DNA of 37,405 bases. Origin: an uncultured Clostridium sp. Lineage in GTDB: Bacteria; Bacillota; Clostridia; Clostridiales; Clostridiaceae. Shown here one piece after another: positions 21,704 through 28,851 of this stretch. The stretch spans positions 1-37,405 of the forward strand of contig UQFE01000023.1 in the NCBI GenBank assembly GCA_900540255.1, given 5' to 3'. Numbering within the stretch: position 1 is the first letter of the stretch; each line of letters begins with the position of its first letter. The notes under the pieces are model-generated. The model ran no database searches. It worked only from the letters and a program-made list of their open reading frames with translations, and had not been told where the DNA came from. Both the position numbers and the translations under genes were made by a program.

Positions 21704-21782
21704 ATCTTTCTATCTCCTTATTGTTAGTTTTTACTTCTAGCTTTCCAGCTCTTATTACACCTACACATAGAATTCTCTTCAT
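21687..21782 (-). CDS. small hypothetical protein, 31 aa
   Basis: MKRILCVGVIRAGKLEVKTN then NKEIERYVQEK. GGAGG lies 8 bases before the ATG, and the 3' end overlaps the DUF960 gene, suggesting coupled translation. I do not recognise it. Confidence 0.45.
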   Translation of the reverse strand: MKRILCVGVIRAGKLEVKTNNKEIERYVQEK

Positions 21783-21806
21783 ACACATTTCCTCCAAATT
21801 CAAAAA

Positions 21807-21830
21807 AGCCAACCATCAATATGGTTAGCT
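21807..21830 (-). terminator. terminator after 201-aa gene
   Basis: AGCCAACCAT and ATGGTTAGCT (one mismatch) around CAAT, followed by TTTTTT on the minus strand. Confidence 0.75.
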
Positions 21831-21831
21831 C

Positions 21832-22437
21832 TTATACTTCTATTTCTGAATATAGATATTCATCTACTTTATTTTCAAATATACATACTGGATCTAAATC
21901 TAATACATATTCTACATCTTCATCTGCAAGTAACTCATCTATAGCTTCACTCTTACTTACTCCTTCTACCCAATATGATATTATTGTATCTTTATCAAAC
22001 AATCTATCTACATGCCATTCATCATCCATCATATTTTCTAGTGCTACTCTAGCAAGGATTTTTAAGTTAGAACCTTTCTTATATATTAAATGGTTTCCAT
22101 CAATCAATATATAGTCATTATCTTTCAAGTCATCATAGTATTTTATTACTTCTTTTATAGATACCTTTAGTTCTGTATTATCTTTTATTCCTAGGTACAT
22201 AGAAATTATATCTGCTCTAATTTCTACATATTCTTCTGCTAGTTCTTTTGCTATTTCTAATGTATTATCAAAATCTTTATAAAGCTCTTCTTTAAGTTCT
22301 TCATCTTCTATCAGTTTTATTAAATTTCCAATAATTTCTATATTTTCATTACTGACTTTACTATACTTTGCTATAACCTTATTTATTTCCTTCATAAGAA
22401 ATCTTTGTATTATATCTGAAAATTGCTTTGCTACCAT
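21832..22437 (-). CDS. hypothetical protein, 201 aa
   Basis: An acidic soluble protein, mostly helical in its first 120 residues (SNENIEIIGNLIKLIEDEEL, then KEELYKDFDNTLEIAKELAE), with an alpha/beta C-terminus containing NDYILIDGNHLIYKKGSNLK. No catalytic motif is evident. It has a GGAGAG site. It belongs to the run of small genes between the restriction-like genes and DUF960 and may be an element-specific regulator or anti-defence protein, but nothing in the sequence settles this. Confidence 0.6.
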   Translation of the reverse strand: MVAKQFSDIIQRFLMKEINKVIAKYSKVSNENIEIIGNLIKLIEDEELKEELYKDFDNTLEIAKELAEEYVEIRADIISMYLGIKDNTELKVSIKEVIKYYDDLKDNDYILIDGNHLIYKKGSNLKILARVALENMMDDEWHVDRLFDKDTIISYWVEGVSKSEAIDELLADEDVEYVLDLDPVCIFENKVDEYLYSEIEV

Positions 22438-22471
22438 TTTTCTTTACTCTCCTATCTTCTTATAAAATATA

Positions 22472-22511
22472 AAAAGTCTTAATCACTATTCTTATAGCAA
22501 TTAAGACTTTT
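22472..22511 (-). terminator. terminator after 101-aa gene
   Basis: AAAAGTCTTAAT and ATTAAGACTTTT form a 12-bp stem overlapping the stop codon of the 101-aa gene. Confidence 0.8.
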
Positions 22512-22815
22512 AAACTTGATTTATTTCTTGTTTTAACATTTCAATGAACTCATCTGAAAATACTTTTTTACTTATTGATTCTTTTATTAACTCTATTAGT
22601 TCTAGCTCTGTTACATCAAGACTTCTTGGAATATATGTTTCATCACCTCTTCTAGTTGCCTTGTAGACACAGAATCTTACTTCATCTCTCTTTAGCTCTT
22701 TGATGTAGATTTTCTCTATTGAGTATGTGTACTCTCCTTCTCCAACTTTTCCTTGATTTATTATCTTGCAGTATTTAGTTTCCTTGATTATCTTTTCTTC
22801 ACTCTTCTTACTCAT
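22510..22815 (-). CDS. hypothetical protein, 101 aa
   Basis: A small basic-acidic alpha/beta protein: a beta-rich start (YCKIINQGKVGEGEYTYSIE, KIYIKELKRDEVRFCVYK) and a helical end (TELELIELIKESISKKVFSD). GGGAGG lies 9 bases upstream of the ATG. It starts 20 bases after the 112-aa gene and is followed by a terminator, so these two are co-transcribed. No family recognised. Confidence 0.6.
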   Translation of the reverse strand: MSKKSEEKIIKETKYCKIINQGKVGEGEYTYSIEKIYIKELKRDEVRFCVYKATRRGDETYIPRSLDVTELELIELIKESISKKVFSDEFIEMLKQEINQV

Positions 22816-22834
22816 GTTATTGAACCTCCCTGTC

Positions 22835-23173
22835 TTATTCTATTAGAAACTTAGAAAGTTCTTCTGTTGTTACTACTACAATTGAAAAATCACTAGAAAG
22901 TAAAAATAGTGAAGAAGTCCAATTAACTCCTTCACTACATTCAATTATGTCTGTATATTCTGCTACTAATCCTTTTAACTTACCTTGCTTCAGCATTTCA
23001 ATATCAACGATATTTTCTACTATAACTACATATCCACCTAAGTCATTGTTAATATCTCTTTCCTCTCCATAATTTTTATCTAATAATGCTATTGTACTTA
23101 TTAGATTATTTATTACCTCAACAGGATATTTAACAATTTCACTTTTATCTTTTAAGCTATATATCTTTATCAC
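22835..23173 (-). CDS. conserved SCC-core hypothetical protein, 112 aa
   Basis: It contains PVEVINNLISTIALLDKNYG, ERDINNDLGGYVVIVE and a C-terminal LFLLSSDFSIVVVTTEELSK. The first half has a homologue in the chimeric ORF of E2, showing that this gene is part of the ancestral core and not recent cargo. The start is GTG behind GGAG. Function unknown. Confidence 0.65.
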   Translation of the reverse strand: MIKIYSLKDKSEIVKYPVEVINNLISTIALLDKNYGEERDINNDLGGYVVIVENIVDIEMLKQGKLKGLVAEYTDIIECSEGVNWTSSLFLLSSDFSIVVVTTEELSKFLIE

Positions 23174-23198
23174 TTAATCATCTCCTATATTATAATAA

Positions 23199-23230
23199 AA
23201 GAATTACATCTACTATAAGTTGTAATCCTT
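23199..23230 (-). terminator. weak hairpin between core and restriction-like genes
   Basis: AGAATTACA and TGTAATCCTTCT pair imperfectly; a T-rich stretch follows on the minus strand. Confidence 0.45.
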
Positions 23231-23257
23231 CTATTATATAATATATATTTATATTAT

Positions 23258-23509
23258 TTATCTTAACGTAAATACTTGATTTTCATATCTTATTATTTCT
23301 GTAGGAAATTTCCTATGACAATATAAATTCCTGCATCTTTGCTCATATCTTAATTCATTTGGTCTACTAGGTGATGGACTAAGGTCATGTGGTGTTAAAT
23401 TAAATGCTGCCCTAACAGCTCTTTTAAACTCATTTAATGTAACACTCCCCTCAGCTCTTAACTTTACCAATAAAAACTCTATCATATTATCTTCAGATAA
23501 ATTATTCAT
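23258..23509 (-). CDS. winged-helix-like protein of restriction locus, 83 aa
   Basis: Resembles the N-terminal domains of the two upstream proteins: DLSPSPSRPNELRYEQRCRN then LYCHRKFP aligns with their DLIINKNRKDTRFDQKVRNL then ISHRD. This is a winged-helix domain like that of Mrr-type restriction proteins. With no nuclease domain it may recognise DNA for, or control, the 265-aa partner. The third Met is chosen for its 7-base spacing from GGGAG; it overlaps the partner gene by 8 bases. Confidence 0.6.
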   Translation of the reverse strand: MNNLSEDNMIEFLLVKLRAEGSVTLNEFKRAVRAAFNLTPHDLSPSPSRPNELRYEQRCRNLYCHRKFPTEIIRYENQVFTLR

Positions 23510-24299
23510 CATCATTCTCCCTTCTTAAAATTGCTTTATATCCAATTGCTTGTAATCTAATTTTTTCTAAAAATTCGTTACCTGAAATTCTATATATTTG
23601 TCCACTTTTTTCTTGCATATCAAAATTATAAACTCTAACTATTTCAGCTTCATCACCATACATCTCCAAAAATAACCTCTCGTTTTCAGTTAAGAAAAAT
23701 GGTGTTTCTATTCCCCCTGTAGTAGTTTTTACTTCTAAAAATCTAACTTCTCCTATTTGATTGTAAGACAAGATATCATATCCTGCTCCATCACCATCAT
23801 CCTTTGCTACATGTCTAACCTTGCTACCTAAAATTTCACCTAAGCTTTCAGTTTCATGTTTTAACACGAAGAGTTCTCCTGCTTCTCCTATTTCCTTGTT
23901 TCTTTTATTCATTTCATCGAAATCTACTTTTCTTGCGTTAAAAGCTTTTTTCTTCTCTTTTCTAGTAGAATCTTTAGTGTCTTGTCCATAACTTGAAGTT
24001 GTTTCTTTTATATTTGTAGTTTTTCTTATTTCGGATTTAGATGTTAATATTCCAACTCGTCCATCTTTTCTATACTCAAAATATTTATATAAATCATTAT
24101 TATCTCTATGAGATATCATATTTCTAACCTTTTGGTCAAACTTAGTATCATTTCTATTCTTATTGATTATTAAATCCTCACCATCAGGTTGCATAATATC
24201 ATTAAGTATTTCTTTTAATTCTGTAGTGTTTAATTCACCGTACTCCTCTATAACCTTTATTGCCACTTCCATTATTTCTTGTTCAGTATAAAAGCTCAT
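23502..24299 (-). CDS. DUF3883 restriction-like nuclease, 265 aa
   Basis: An N-terminal winged-helix domain (about residues 1-75, with INKNRNDTKFDQKVRNMISH), a charged linker, then a DUF3883 domain: GEAGELFVLKHE, GAGYDILSYNQIGEVRFLEV followed by KTT. The Asp in GYDI and the Glu-Val-Lys form a PD-(D/E)xK-type nuclease signature. DUF3883 proteins occur in restriction and other defence loci. With the nearby Dam-family methylase this is the likely restriction enzyme of an R-M pair. Starts 1 base after the 153-aa gene. Confidence 0.75.
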   Translation of the reverse strand: MSFYTEQEIMEVAIKVIEEYGELNTTELKEILNDIMQPDGEDLIINKNRNDTKFDQKVRNMISHRDNNDLYKYFEYRKDGRVGILTSKSEIRKTTNIKETTSSYGQDTKDSTRKEKKKAFNARKVDFDEMNKRNKEIGEAGELFVLKHETESLGEILGSKVRHVAKDDGDGAGYDILSYNQIGEVRFLEVKTTTGGIETPFFLTENERLFLEMYGDEAEIVRVYNFDMQEKSGQIYRISGNEFLEKIRLQAIGYKAILRRENDDE

Positions 24300-24300
24300 A

Positions 24301-24762
24301 TTATTCCTCCTTTAAACTTAAATATCCATTTTCATAAATACAATAATCCAATAATCCATTACCATCTCTATGTGATATTAAATTTCTTACCTTTTGGTCA
24401 AATCTAGTATCTTTCCTATTTTTATTTATTATCAAATCTTCATCAGATAATTTCATAGTTTGTTTTAGATACTCTCTTAACTCTTTTATTGATATAACTT
24501 TTTTGTACTGTAACACCTTAATAGTCTCTTCCATTATTTCTCTTTCAGTAACTGGATATACTTTTGATAATACTTGTCCTATTTCATCTTGCGATTTAAA
24601 TAGCTTTAAAAACTCACTTTCTAATATATATGGAGTATCTGATAAGTATGTGTACTTTATTCTTTCTTTATCTAATGTAGCCATCAAATCTTTAGTTTGA
24701 ATATTAAACTCATTAGCAATATCTTTTAAATTAAAAAAATTATTATTCCCTATCTTAATCAT
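24301..24762 (-). CDS. winged-helix protein of restriction locus, 153 aa
   Basis: First gene of the restriction operon. The N-terminal 55 residues resemble a small recognition domain (FFNLKDIANEFNIQTKDLMA), and the C-terminal half repeats the winged-helix domain of the 265-aa protein (DLIINKNRKDTRFDQKVRNL then ISHRDGNG). It has no nuclease motif. It could be a specificity or regulatory subunit. AAAGGAGG precedes the ATG, and a near-consensus promoter with an inverted repeat lies upstream. Confidence 0.65.
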   Translation of the reverse strand: MIKIGNNNFFNLKDIANEFNIQTKDLMATLDKERIKYTYLSDTPYILESEFLKLFKSQDEIGQVLSKVYPVTEREIMEETIKVLQYKKVISIKELREYLKQTMKLSDEDLIINKNRKDTRFDQKVRNLISHRDGNGLLDYCIYENGYLSLKEE

Positions 24763-24786
24763 TTTTACCTCCTTTCTGGAATTGTA

Positions 24787-24840
24787 GGAATTATTCGATT
24801 TCTATAATTCCATTTTATTCCCTGACCCAATTTTTGTCAA
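24787..24840 (-). promoter_or_regulatory. restriction operon promoter with operator-like inverted repeat
   Basis: TTGACA (24,835-24,840), 17-base spacer and TAAAAT (24,812-24,817) form a strong promoter. GGAATTAT and ATAATTCC (24,787-24,811, 9-base spacer) form a perfect inverted repeat just past the -10, placed like a repressor site. Confidence 0.75.
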
Positions 24841-24862
24841 CAAAAAAAAAAGACGCTTAATC

Positions 24863-24895
24863 AAAAAAAAAAAAAAGAGAAGTCTAAACTTCTCT
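24863..24895 (-). terminator. terminator after methylase gene
   Basis: AGAGAAGT and ACTTCTCT around CTAA, followed by about 14 T on the minus strand; the stem overlaps the stop codon. Confidence 0.85.
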
Positions 24896-26024
24896 AATAA
24901 TTCGTAATTAATAAGTGTTTTACTTTTTTATCATTTCTATCCATAAAGCTTACTCTGTAATCTTTATCGAAGCCTCTGACATTTATATTTTGCTGATTTT
25001 CATAAAGTTCAGCAATAAACTCCGTATTTTTTATAATTAGCATAAATCTACATTGGCATTGAAAAATTAAGTAATTAGCTAATCTCCTTTGGTCATCTTG
25101 TTCAAATGTATTATTTGCATATTCTGAAAATCCTCCATCATACGGTGGGTCTAAAAACATAAAGTCATCTCTATTAATAGCTATTCTATTTAAAAATTCC
25201 TCAAAATCTAAATTAAATAATGTAGAAGCATTTAATTTTTCGTTTAAGTCATTATTTCTAATATACTCAATTTTATTTATAAAATTTTTATTATTATAAC
25301 TTAATCCACCATAAGGAACATTGAATTCACCCCTAGCATTGTATCTAAACATAGATGAATAACAGAACTCTCTTAAATAAAAGAATAATGCTATATGTAA
25401 TTCATCATCTATTCCATATTCATTTCTCTTATTATATAAATATCTATAGTATGTATATACTGATGCTCTTATTCCTGATTCAAAATTGCTTTGATAATCA
25501 TCATCTGGTAAATCTCCATCTTTTAATTCTTTTCTTTTTATATTTTTTATTTTCGACAAAAGTGATTTCTTAAATTCAATTATTAACCTATCTGAATTTA
25601 CATTTAAACTTTCTGGTAAATCTTGAAGTATCATATTTACTCTATCATTTATGAATAGGTTAACTAAATCTTTTAATTCTTCCTCATTTACTTCATTTCT
25701 TTTATAACTATCATACATTTCTCTAATAATGTGGTAAACTTCTCTTGAGAACAATCCCATAGAATTCCAATAAGCCCATATATCCAATAAATAATTATAA
25801 AAAATTTCATTTCTATCTTGTATCATCCTATATAAACTGATTAGCTCTGTTGAAAAATCATTAAGATATGCACTCCTATATTCATTTCTATCTAAAGATA
25901 AAAAACATGCTCCTCCACCTAAAAAAGGTTCTATATAATTTTCTATATTATTAGGTATATATTGATGTATAATCCCTACTTCTTCGCTTTTTCCTCCAGG
26001 CCATTTCACAAAGGGTCTTGTCAT
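24894..26024 (-). CDS. Dam-family (D12 class) DNA adenine methyltransferase, 376 aa
   Basis: Motif I-region RPFVKWPGGKSE and YIEPFLGGGACFLSL lie at the N-terminus, with the catalytic motif FLDPPYDGGF at about residue 290: the alpha-type order of D12 class N6-adenine methylases such as DpnM/Dam. It is longer than Dam (about 280 aa) because of a helical insertion between about residues 75 and 200, probably the target-recognition region. Start at ATG behind AAGGAG. It sits next to rlmH in E1 and would protect DNA against the linked restriction-like genes. Target unknown. Confidence 0.85.
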   Translation of the reverse strand: MTRPFVKWPGGKSEEVGIIHQYIPNNIENYIEPFLGGGACFLSLDRNEYRSAYLNDFSTELISLYRMIQDRNEIFYNYLLDIWAYWNSMGLFSREVYHIIREMYDSYKRNEVNEEELKDLVNLFINDRVNMILQDLPESLNVNSDRLIIEFKKSLLSKIKNIKRKELKDGDLPDDDYQSNFESGIRASVYTYYRYLYNKRNEYGIDDELHIALFFYLREFCYSSMFRYNARGEFNVPYGGLSYNNKNFINKIEYIRNNDLNEKLNASTLFNLDFEEFLNRIAINRDDFMFLDPPYDGGFSEYANNTFEQDDQRRLANYLIFQCQCRFMLIIKNTEFIAELYENQQNINVRGFDKDYRVSFMDRNDKKVKHLLITNY

Positions 26025-26153
26025 AAGTAACACTCCTTTTTTCTATATTCAATTGTATAAATATAATTAAATTCTTCTCACATTATACTTTATTGATAAA
26101 ACTAAGTAAAGTTATCGAATTTTTATCTAACCATACTTATATCCAATTTCAGT

Positions 26154-26182
26154 AAAAACCTCATTTACTTATGGTACGGTTC
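26154..26182. repeat. att0: rlmH 3' end, chromosomal attachment site
   Basis: The minus-strand sequence GAACCGTACCATAAGTAAAT followed by GAGGTTTTTAC spans the last five codons of rlmH and its stop. Staphylococcal SCC elements use the corresponding GAAGCGTATCATAAGTGA-type site at the end of the same gene. Copies recur at 9828, 6939 and 3834. Confidence 0.88.
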
Positions 26183-26644
26183 ATTTTTCATTATTCTAAA
26201 AGCTCTATAAACTTGTTCTAATAACATTACTCTAAATAATTGATGCGGAAAAGTCATTTTAGAAAAACATATCTTATAATTAGCCCTTTTAATTACATCT
26301 TGAGATAATCCTAAACTTCCACCTATAACAAAAGTTATGTTTGAATTACCCATAACCCCTTGGGTTTCAATAAACTTTGAAAACTCCTCAGAGGTCATTT
26401 GCTTAGCATTTAAATCCATTGCTATAACAAACATATTATCCTTTATCTTAGATAAAATAAGCTGTCCTTCCTTATACTTAATTTGAAGTTCTTCCTTTTC
26501 AGATGCATTATCAGGTGTTTTTTCATCAGGAAGTTCTATACTATCAATTTTGCAATATCTAGTTAATCTCTTAGAATATTCATCAATAGCTTGCTTCAAA
26601 TATTTTTCCTTTAATTTTCCTACAGAAATAATTGTTATATTCAT
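26165..26644 (-). CDS. rlmH: 23S rRNA pseudouridine-1915 N3-methyltransferase RlmH, 159 aa
   Basis: A SPOUT-fold methylase: MNITIISVGKLKEKYLKQAI at the start, FVIGGSLGLS (SAM-binding loop, about residues 102-111), FPHQLFRVMLLEQVYRAFRI near the end, then KNEPYHK. Length equals the family norm. It modifies pseudouridine 1915 in the 70S ribosome. Despite integration the C-terminus is complete because the att core keeps the final codons. The second ATG fits the usual N-terminus. Confidence 0.95.
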   Translation of the reverse strand: MNITIISVGKLKEKYLKQAIDEYSKRLTRYCKIDSIELPDEKTPDNASEKEELQIKYKEGQLILSKIKDNMFVIAMDLNAKQMTSEEFSKFIETQGVMGNSNITFVIGGSLGLSQDVIKRANYKICFSKMTFPHQLFRVMLLEQVYRAFRIMKNEPYHK

Positions 26645-26674
26645 CATTTTCTCCTCCTTTGTTAAATAAAAAAA

Positions 26675-27169
26675 CTATATTTGTTCTTCCTTAAAATTAT
26701 CTACCTCTACAATAGTAGTATCCTTACTTATATAAGTGCTTTTTGGTATCAATACATTTAAGGTATCATTTTTTAAAACAGCCCTAATTCCATTAGGATC
26801 TGCATTTTCCACATAATAATCTTCATTTATATCTCCACCTGGTTGAACTATAGCTACTGCTATATTTTCATTATTACTATAAAACAAGTTTCTCTTAACT
26901 TGTAATGTAACATAATTATTATAATACTCTAAGTTAATATCTTCTTTTTTCACTCCTGGTAAATAACATTGAATTGTATAACCCCTTTTATGCTCTTTAA
27001 ATTGTATATTAATAGGTGACATTTCATCTATATTTTTGACTAAGTTATCTATAAATTCACTATTAACAATATTATTTACAACATTATCAACTATATTATC
27101 AAACCTATTAATATTGCCAGCTATAGCATTAAAAGTAGTAGAAAATATATATGGGAATATACTAAACAT
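26675..27169 (-). CDS. Hsp20/alpha-crystallin family protein, 164 aa
   Basis: The central part shows a small heat-shock domain: PINIQFKEHKRGYTIQCYLP, GVKKEDINLEYYNNYVTLQV, then DTLNVLIPKS. The N-terminal arm is hydrophobic and IN-rich. Such proteins hold unfolded clients. GGAGG lies 8 bases before the chosen ATG. It is followed by rlmH 30 bases on. It lies outside the mobile array. Confidence 0.75.
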   Translation of the reverse strand: MFSIFPYIFSTTFNAIAGNINRFDNIVDNVVNNIVNSEFIDNLVKNIDEMSPINIQFKEHKRGYTIQCYLPGVKKEDINLEYYNNYVTLQVKRNLFYSNNENIAVAIVQPGGDINEDYYVENADPNGIRAVLKNDTLNVLIPKSTYISKDTTIVEVDNFKEEQI

Positions 27170-27295
27170 ATAAACTACCTCCAAATAAACCTACTATTAT
27201 AATTTATTTATTTGAATTATCATTTGACACTAAAATATAAATTAATTAATGCAAAAAAGAGCTTTGATATCAAAGCTCTTTTATAAAAATGGAAA

Positions 27296-27793
27296 TTATT
27301 TTCCACAACATTTTTTATATTTCTTTCCGCTTCCACATGGACAAGCATCATTTCTTCCAACTTTATTTTCATTTCTTACACTACAGCTTTCTCTGTATGC
27401 TTTTTGGATTTCTCTTCTCTTTTCAGGTGAGAATATAGCATCCCATTGTGGTAAGTTATAAAGATATTCAGCTTTAGCTTCTAACATATTAAAGAATAGT
27501 TTTTCTAAGTTTATATCTAATACTATTTCATCATTTGAAGTTAAAGCTTCTAAATCATATTGATTATTTAAACTTTCATTTATTCCATCAACAAATCCCA
27601 TAATGAATTCTTCAGAAGTTTCATACTTCTTAGCAAAATCAGCAATAGTTATTTTCATAGCTTCTTTGCTATTAGCTAATAAATCTCTATATATAGCAGT
27701 TTCTATTTTAGTATATTCATTCCAAAATGCTGCTTCTCCCTTAGTCTTAACATACTCTACGACCATATCTGTCCATTGTTTATATAAACTCAT
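27296..27793 (-). CDS. SEC-C metal-binding protein, 165 aa
   Basis: A helical protein ending in a SEC-C zinc motif, [20 protein letters not shown] (Cys-X-Cys...Cys-Cys). The rest has no catalytic signature. SEC-C tails bind zinc and often ribosomes or SecB in other proteins. Good AAGGAG site. Core-genome neighbour of rlmH. Confidence 0.8.
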   Translation of the reverse strand: MSLYKQWTDMVVEYVKTKGEAAFWNEYTKIETAIYRDLLANSKEAMKITIADFAKKYETSEEFIMGFVDGINESLNNQYDLEALTSNDEIVLDINLEKLFFNMLEAKAEYLYNLPQWDAIFSPEKRREIQKAYRESCSVRNENKVGRNDACPCGSGKKYKKCCGK

Positions 27794-27872
27794 AATTTTT
27801 TCTCCTTTTTCTTTTCTTACGATTATATAAAAATTATACTAAATATTATGTATCTTTTTCAACATATAAATA

Positions 27873-28025
27873 TTAAGTCATTTCAACTTGATATTGTGCT
27901 TCTTTTTCACAATAACTGCATTTATTTTTTGTTGTCTTATTAATTACAGGAAATGTTTCTTTTCCATCTATAACTTCATCCATTGCCTCATCTATATGAT
28001 CTTCACAGGCATATATTTTTTTCAT
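27873..28025 (-). CDS. yyzF: CxxH/CxxC small protein, YyzF-like, 50 aa
   Basis: MKKIYACEDHIDEAMDEVID with GKETFPVINK and KCSYCEKEAQYQV: a CxxH pair and a CxxC pair, the pattern of the BA_5709/YyzF family. This family is usually encoded between the YycJ hydrolase and rlmH, as here. It probably binds a metal. Starts 17 bases after the YycJ gene. Confidence 0.85.
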   Translation of the reverse strand: MKKIYACEDHIDEAMDEVIDGKETFPVINKTTKNKCSYCEKEAQYQVEMT

Positions 28026-28042
28026 ATTCTCATCCTCTACTT

Positions 28043-28834
28043 TTATAAAGTAATTATCTTGCTTGGATTATGTCTATTAGCTAAACTTAAAAATACATCT
28101 GAACCAATATTAATATTATTACTATCTAATATGTTTCTAACTGTAATTTCAGCTAATTCAGGTGTATTATTAGTATTACTTAAATGCCCTAAAATTATTT
28201 TTTTCCCTAGTCCACTTTTTAATACCTTAACAATTGCTTCACCACAATCCTCATTAGATAAATGTCCATATGCTTCTTTTATTCTTTGCTTTAAACTATA
28301 TGGATAGGGCCCAAAGTCTAGCATTTCCGGATTATAGTTACTTTCAATTAAAATAATACTTGAATCCTTTATATTATCTTCAATTTCTTTAGTAAAAGTT
28401 CCAAAATCAGTTGCTACACTTGCTTTCTTATCATTTAAATTAATTGTATATCCAACTGGTGCAGCTGCATCATGTGGAATAATAAATGATTTAATTTCCA
28501 TATCCTTAACTGCTACAATTGATCTTCTATCCATTACTTTTAAATTATGCTCTTTTATCTTTCCAATTGTCCCTTCCATTGCAACCCAAGTGTCATGTGG
28601 TGCATAAATAGGAATATCATATTTTCTAGATAAAACTCCAACACCTTTAATATGATCTATATGCTCATGAGTTATAAAAATCCCATCTAATTCGCTTGGA
28701 TTTTGCCCAATTTGCTTTAATGCTTCATCTATTTTCTTTCCAGGTAATCCAGCATCAATTAAAATTTTAGCCTTTTCTGAACCTACAAAAATACTATTTC
28801 CACTACTTCCACTATATAATGAGCAAAACTTCAT
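28043..28834 (-). CDS. yycJ: MBL-fold hydrolase YycJ/WalJ, 263 aa
   Basis: A metallo-beta-lactamase fold with the metal motif FITHEHIDHIKG (about residues 53-64), further ligands in FIIPHDAAAPVGY and VATDFG, and GHLSNTNNT near the end. The YycJ/WalJ family acts as a nuclease-like enzyme linked to cell-wall and chromosome coordination. It lies between murA and yyzF in conserved order. Confidence 0.9.
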   Translation of the reverse strand: MKFCSLYSGSSGNSIFVGSEKAKILIDAGLPGKKIDEALKQIGQNPSELDGIFITHEHIDHIKGVGVLSRKYDIPIYAPHDTWVAMEGTIGKIKEHNLKVMDRRSIVAVKDMEIKSFIIPHDAAAPVGYTINLNDKKASVATDFGTFTKEIEDNIKDSSIILIESNYNPEMLDFGPYPYSLKQRIKEAYGHLSNEDCGEAIVKVLKSGLGKKIILGHLSNTNNTPELAEITVRNILDSNNINIGSDVFLSLANRHNPSKIITL

Positions 28835-28851
28835 TTAAAATTCCCCCAAGC

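Larger units (their letters stand above)
9844..26168. mobile_element. SCC-like element E1, 16.3 kb, with full core
   Basis: The element lies between the rlmH 3' end (att0) and att1. From rlmH outward it holds a Dam-family methylase, three restriction-like genes, core genes (small proteins, DUF960, Mor-like, zinc ribbon/TM2, Cch-like helicase, a resolvase-like protein, CcrB-like recombinase) and an aminoglycoside-phosphotransferase-family gene. A 3.76-kb transposon sits in the ccr 3' end. Almost all genes read away from rlmH on the minus strand. Gene content, position and att sequence match the SCC family. Confidence 0.82.

Noticed and set aside
24841..24876. Long A runs as a replication origin or slippage-controlled switch
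   Set aside because: The runs are explained as the T tail of the methylase terminator; no iterons or DnaA-type boxes accompany them.
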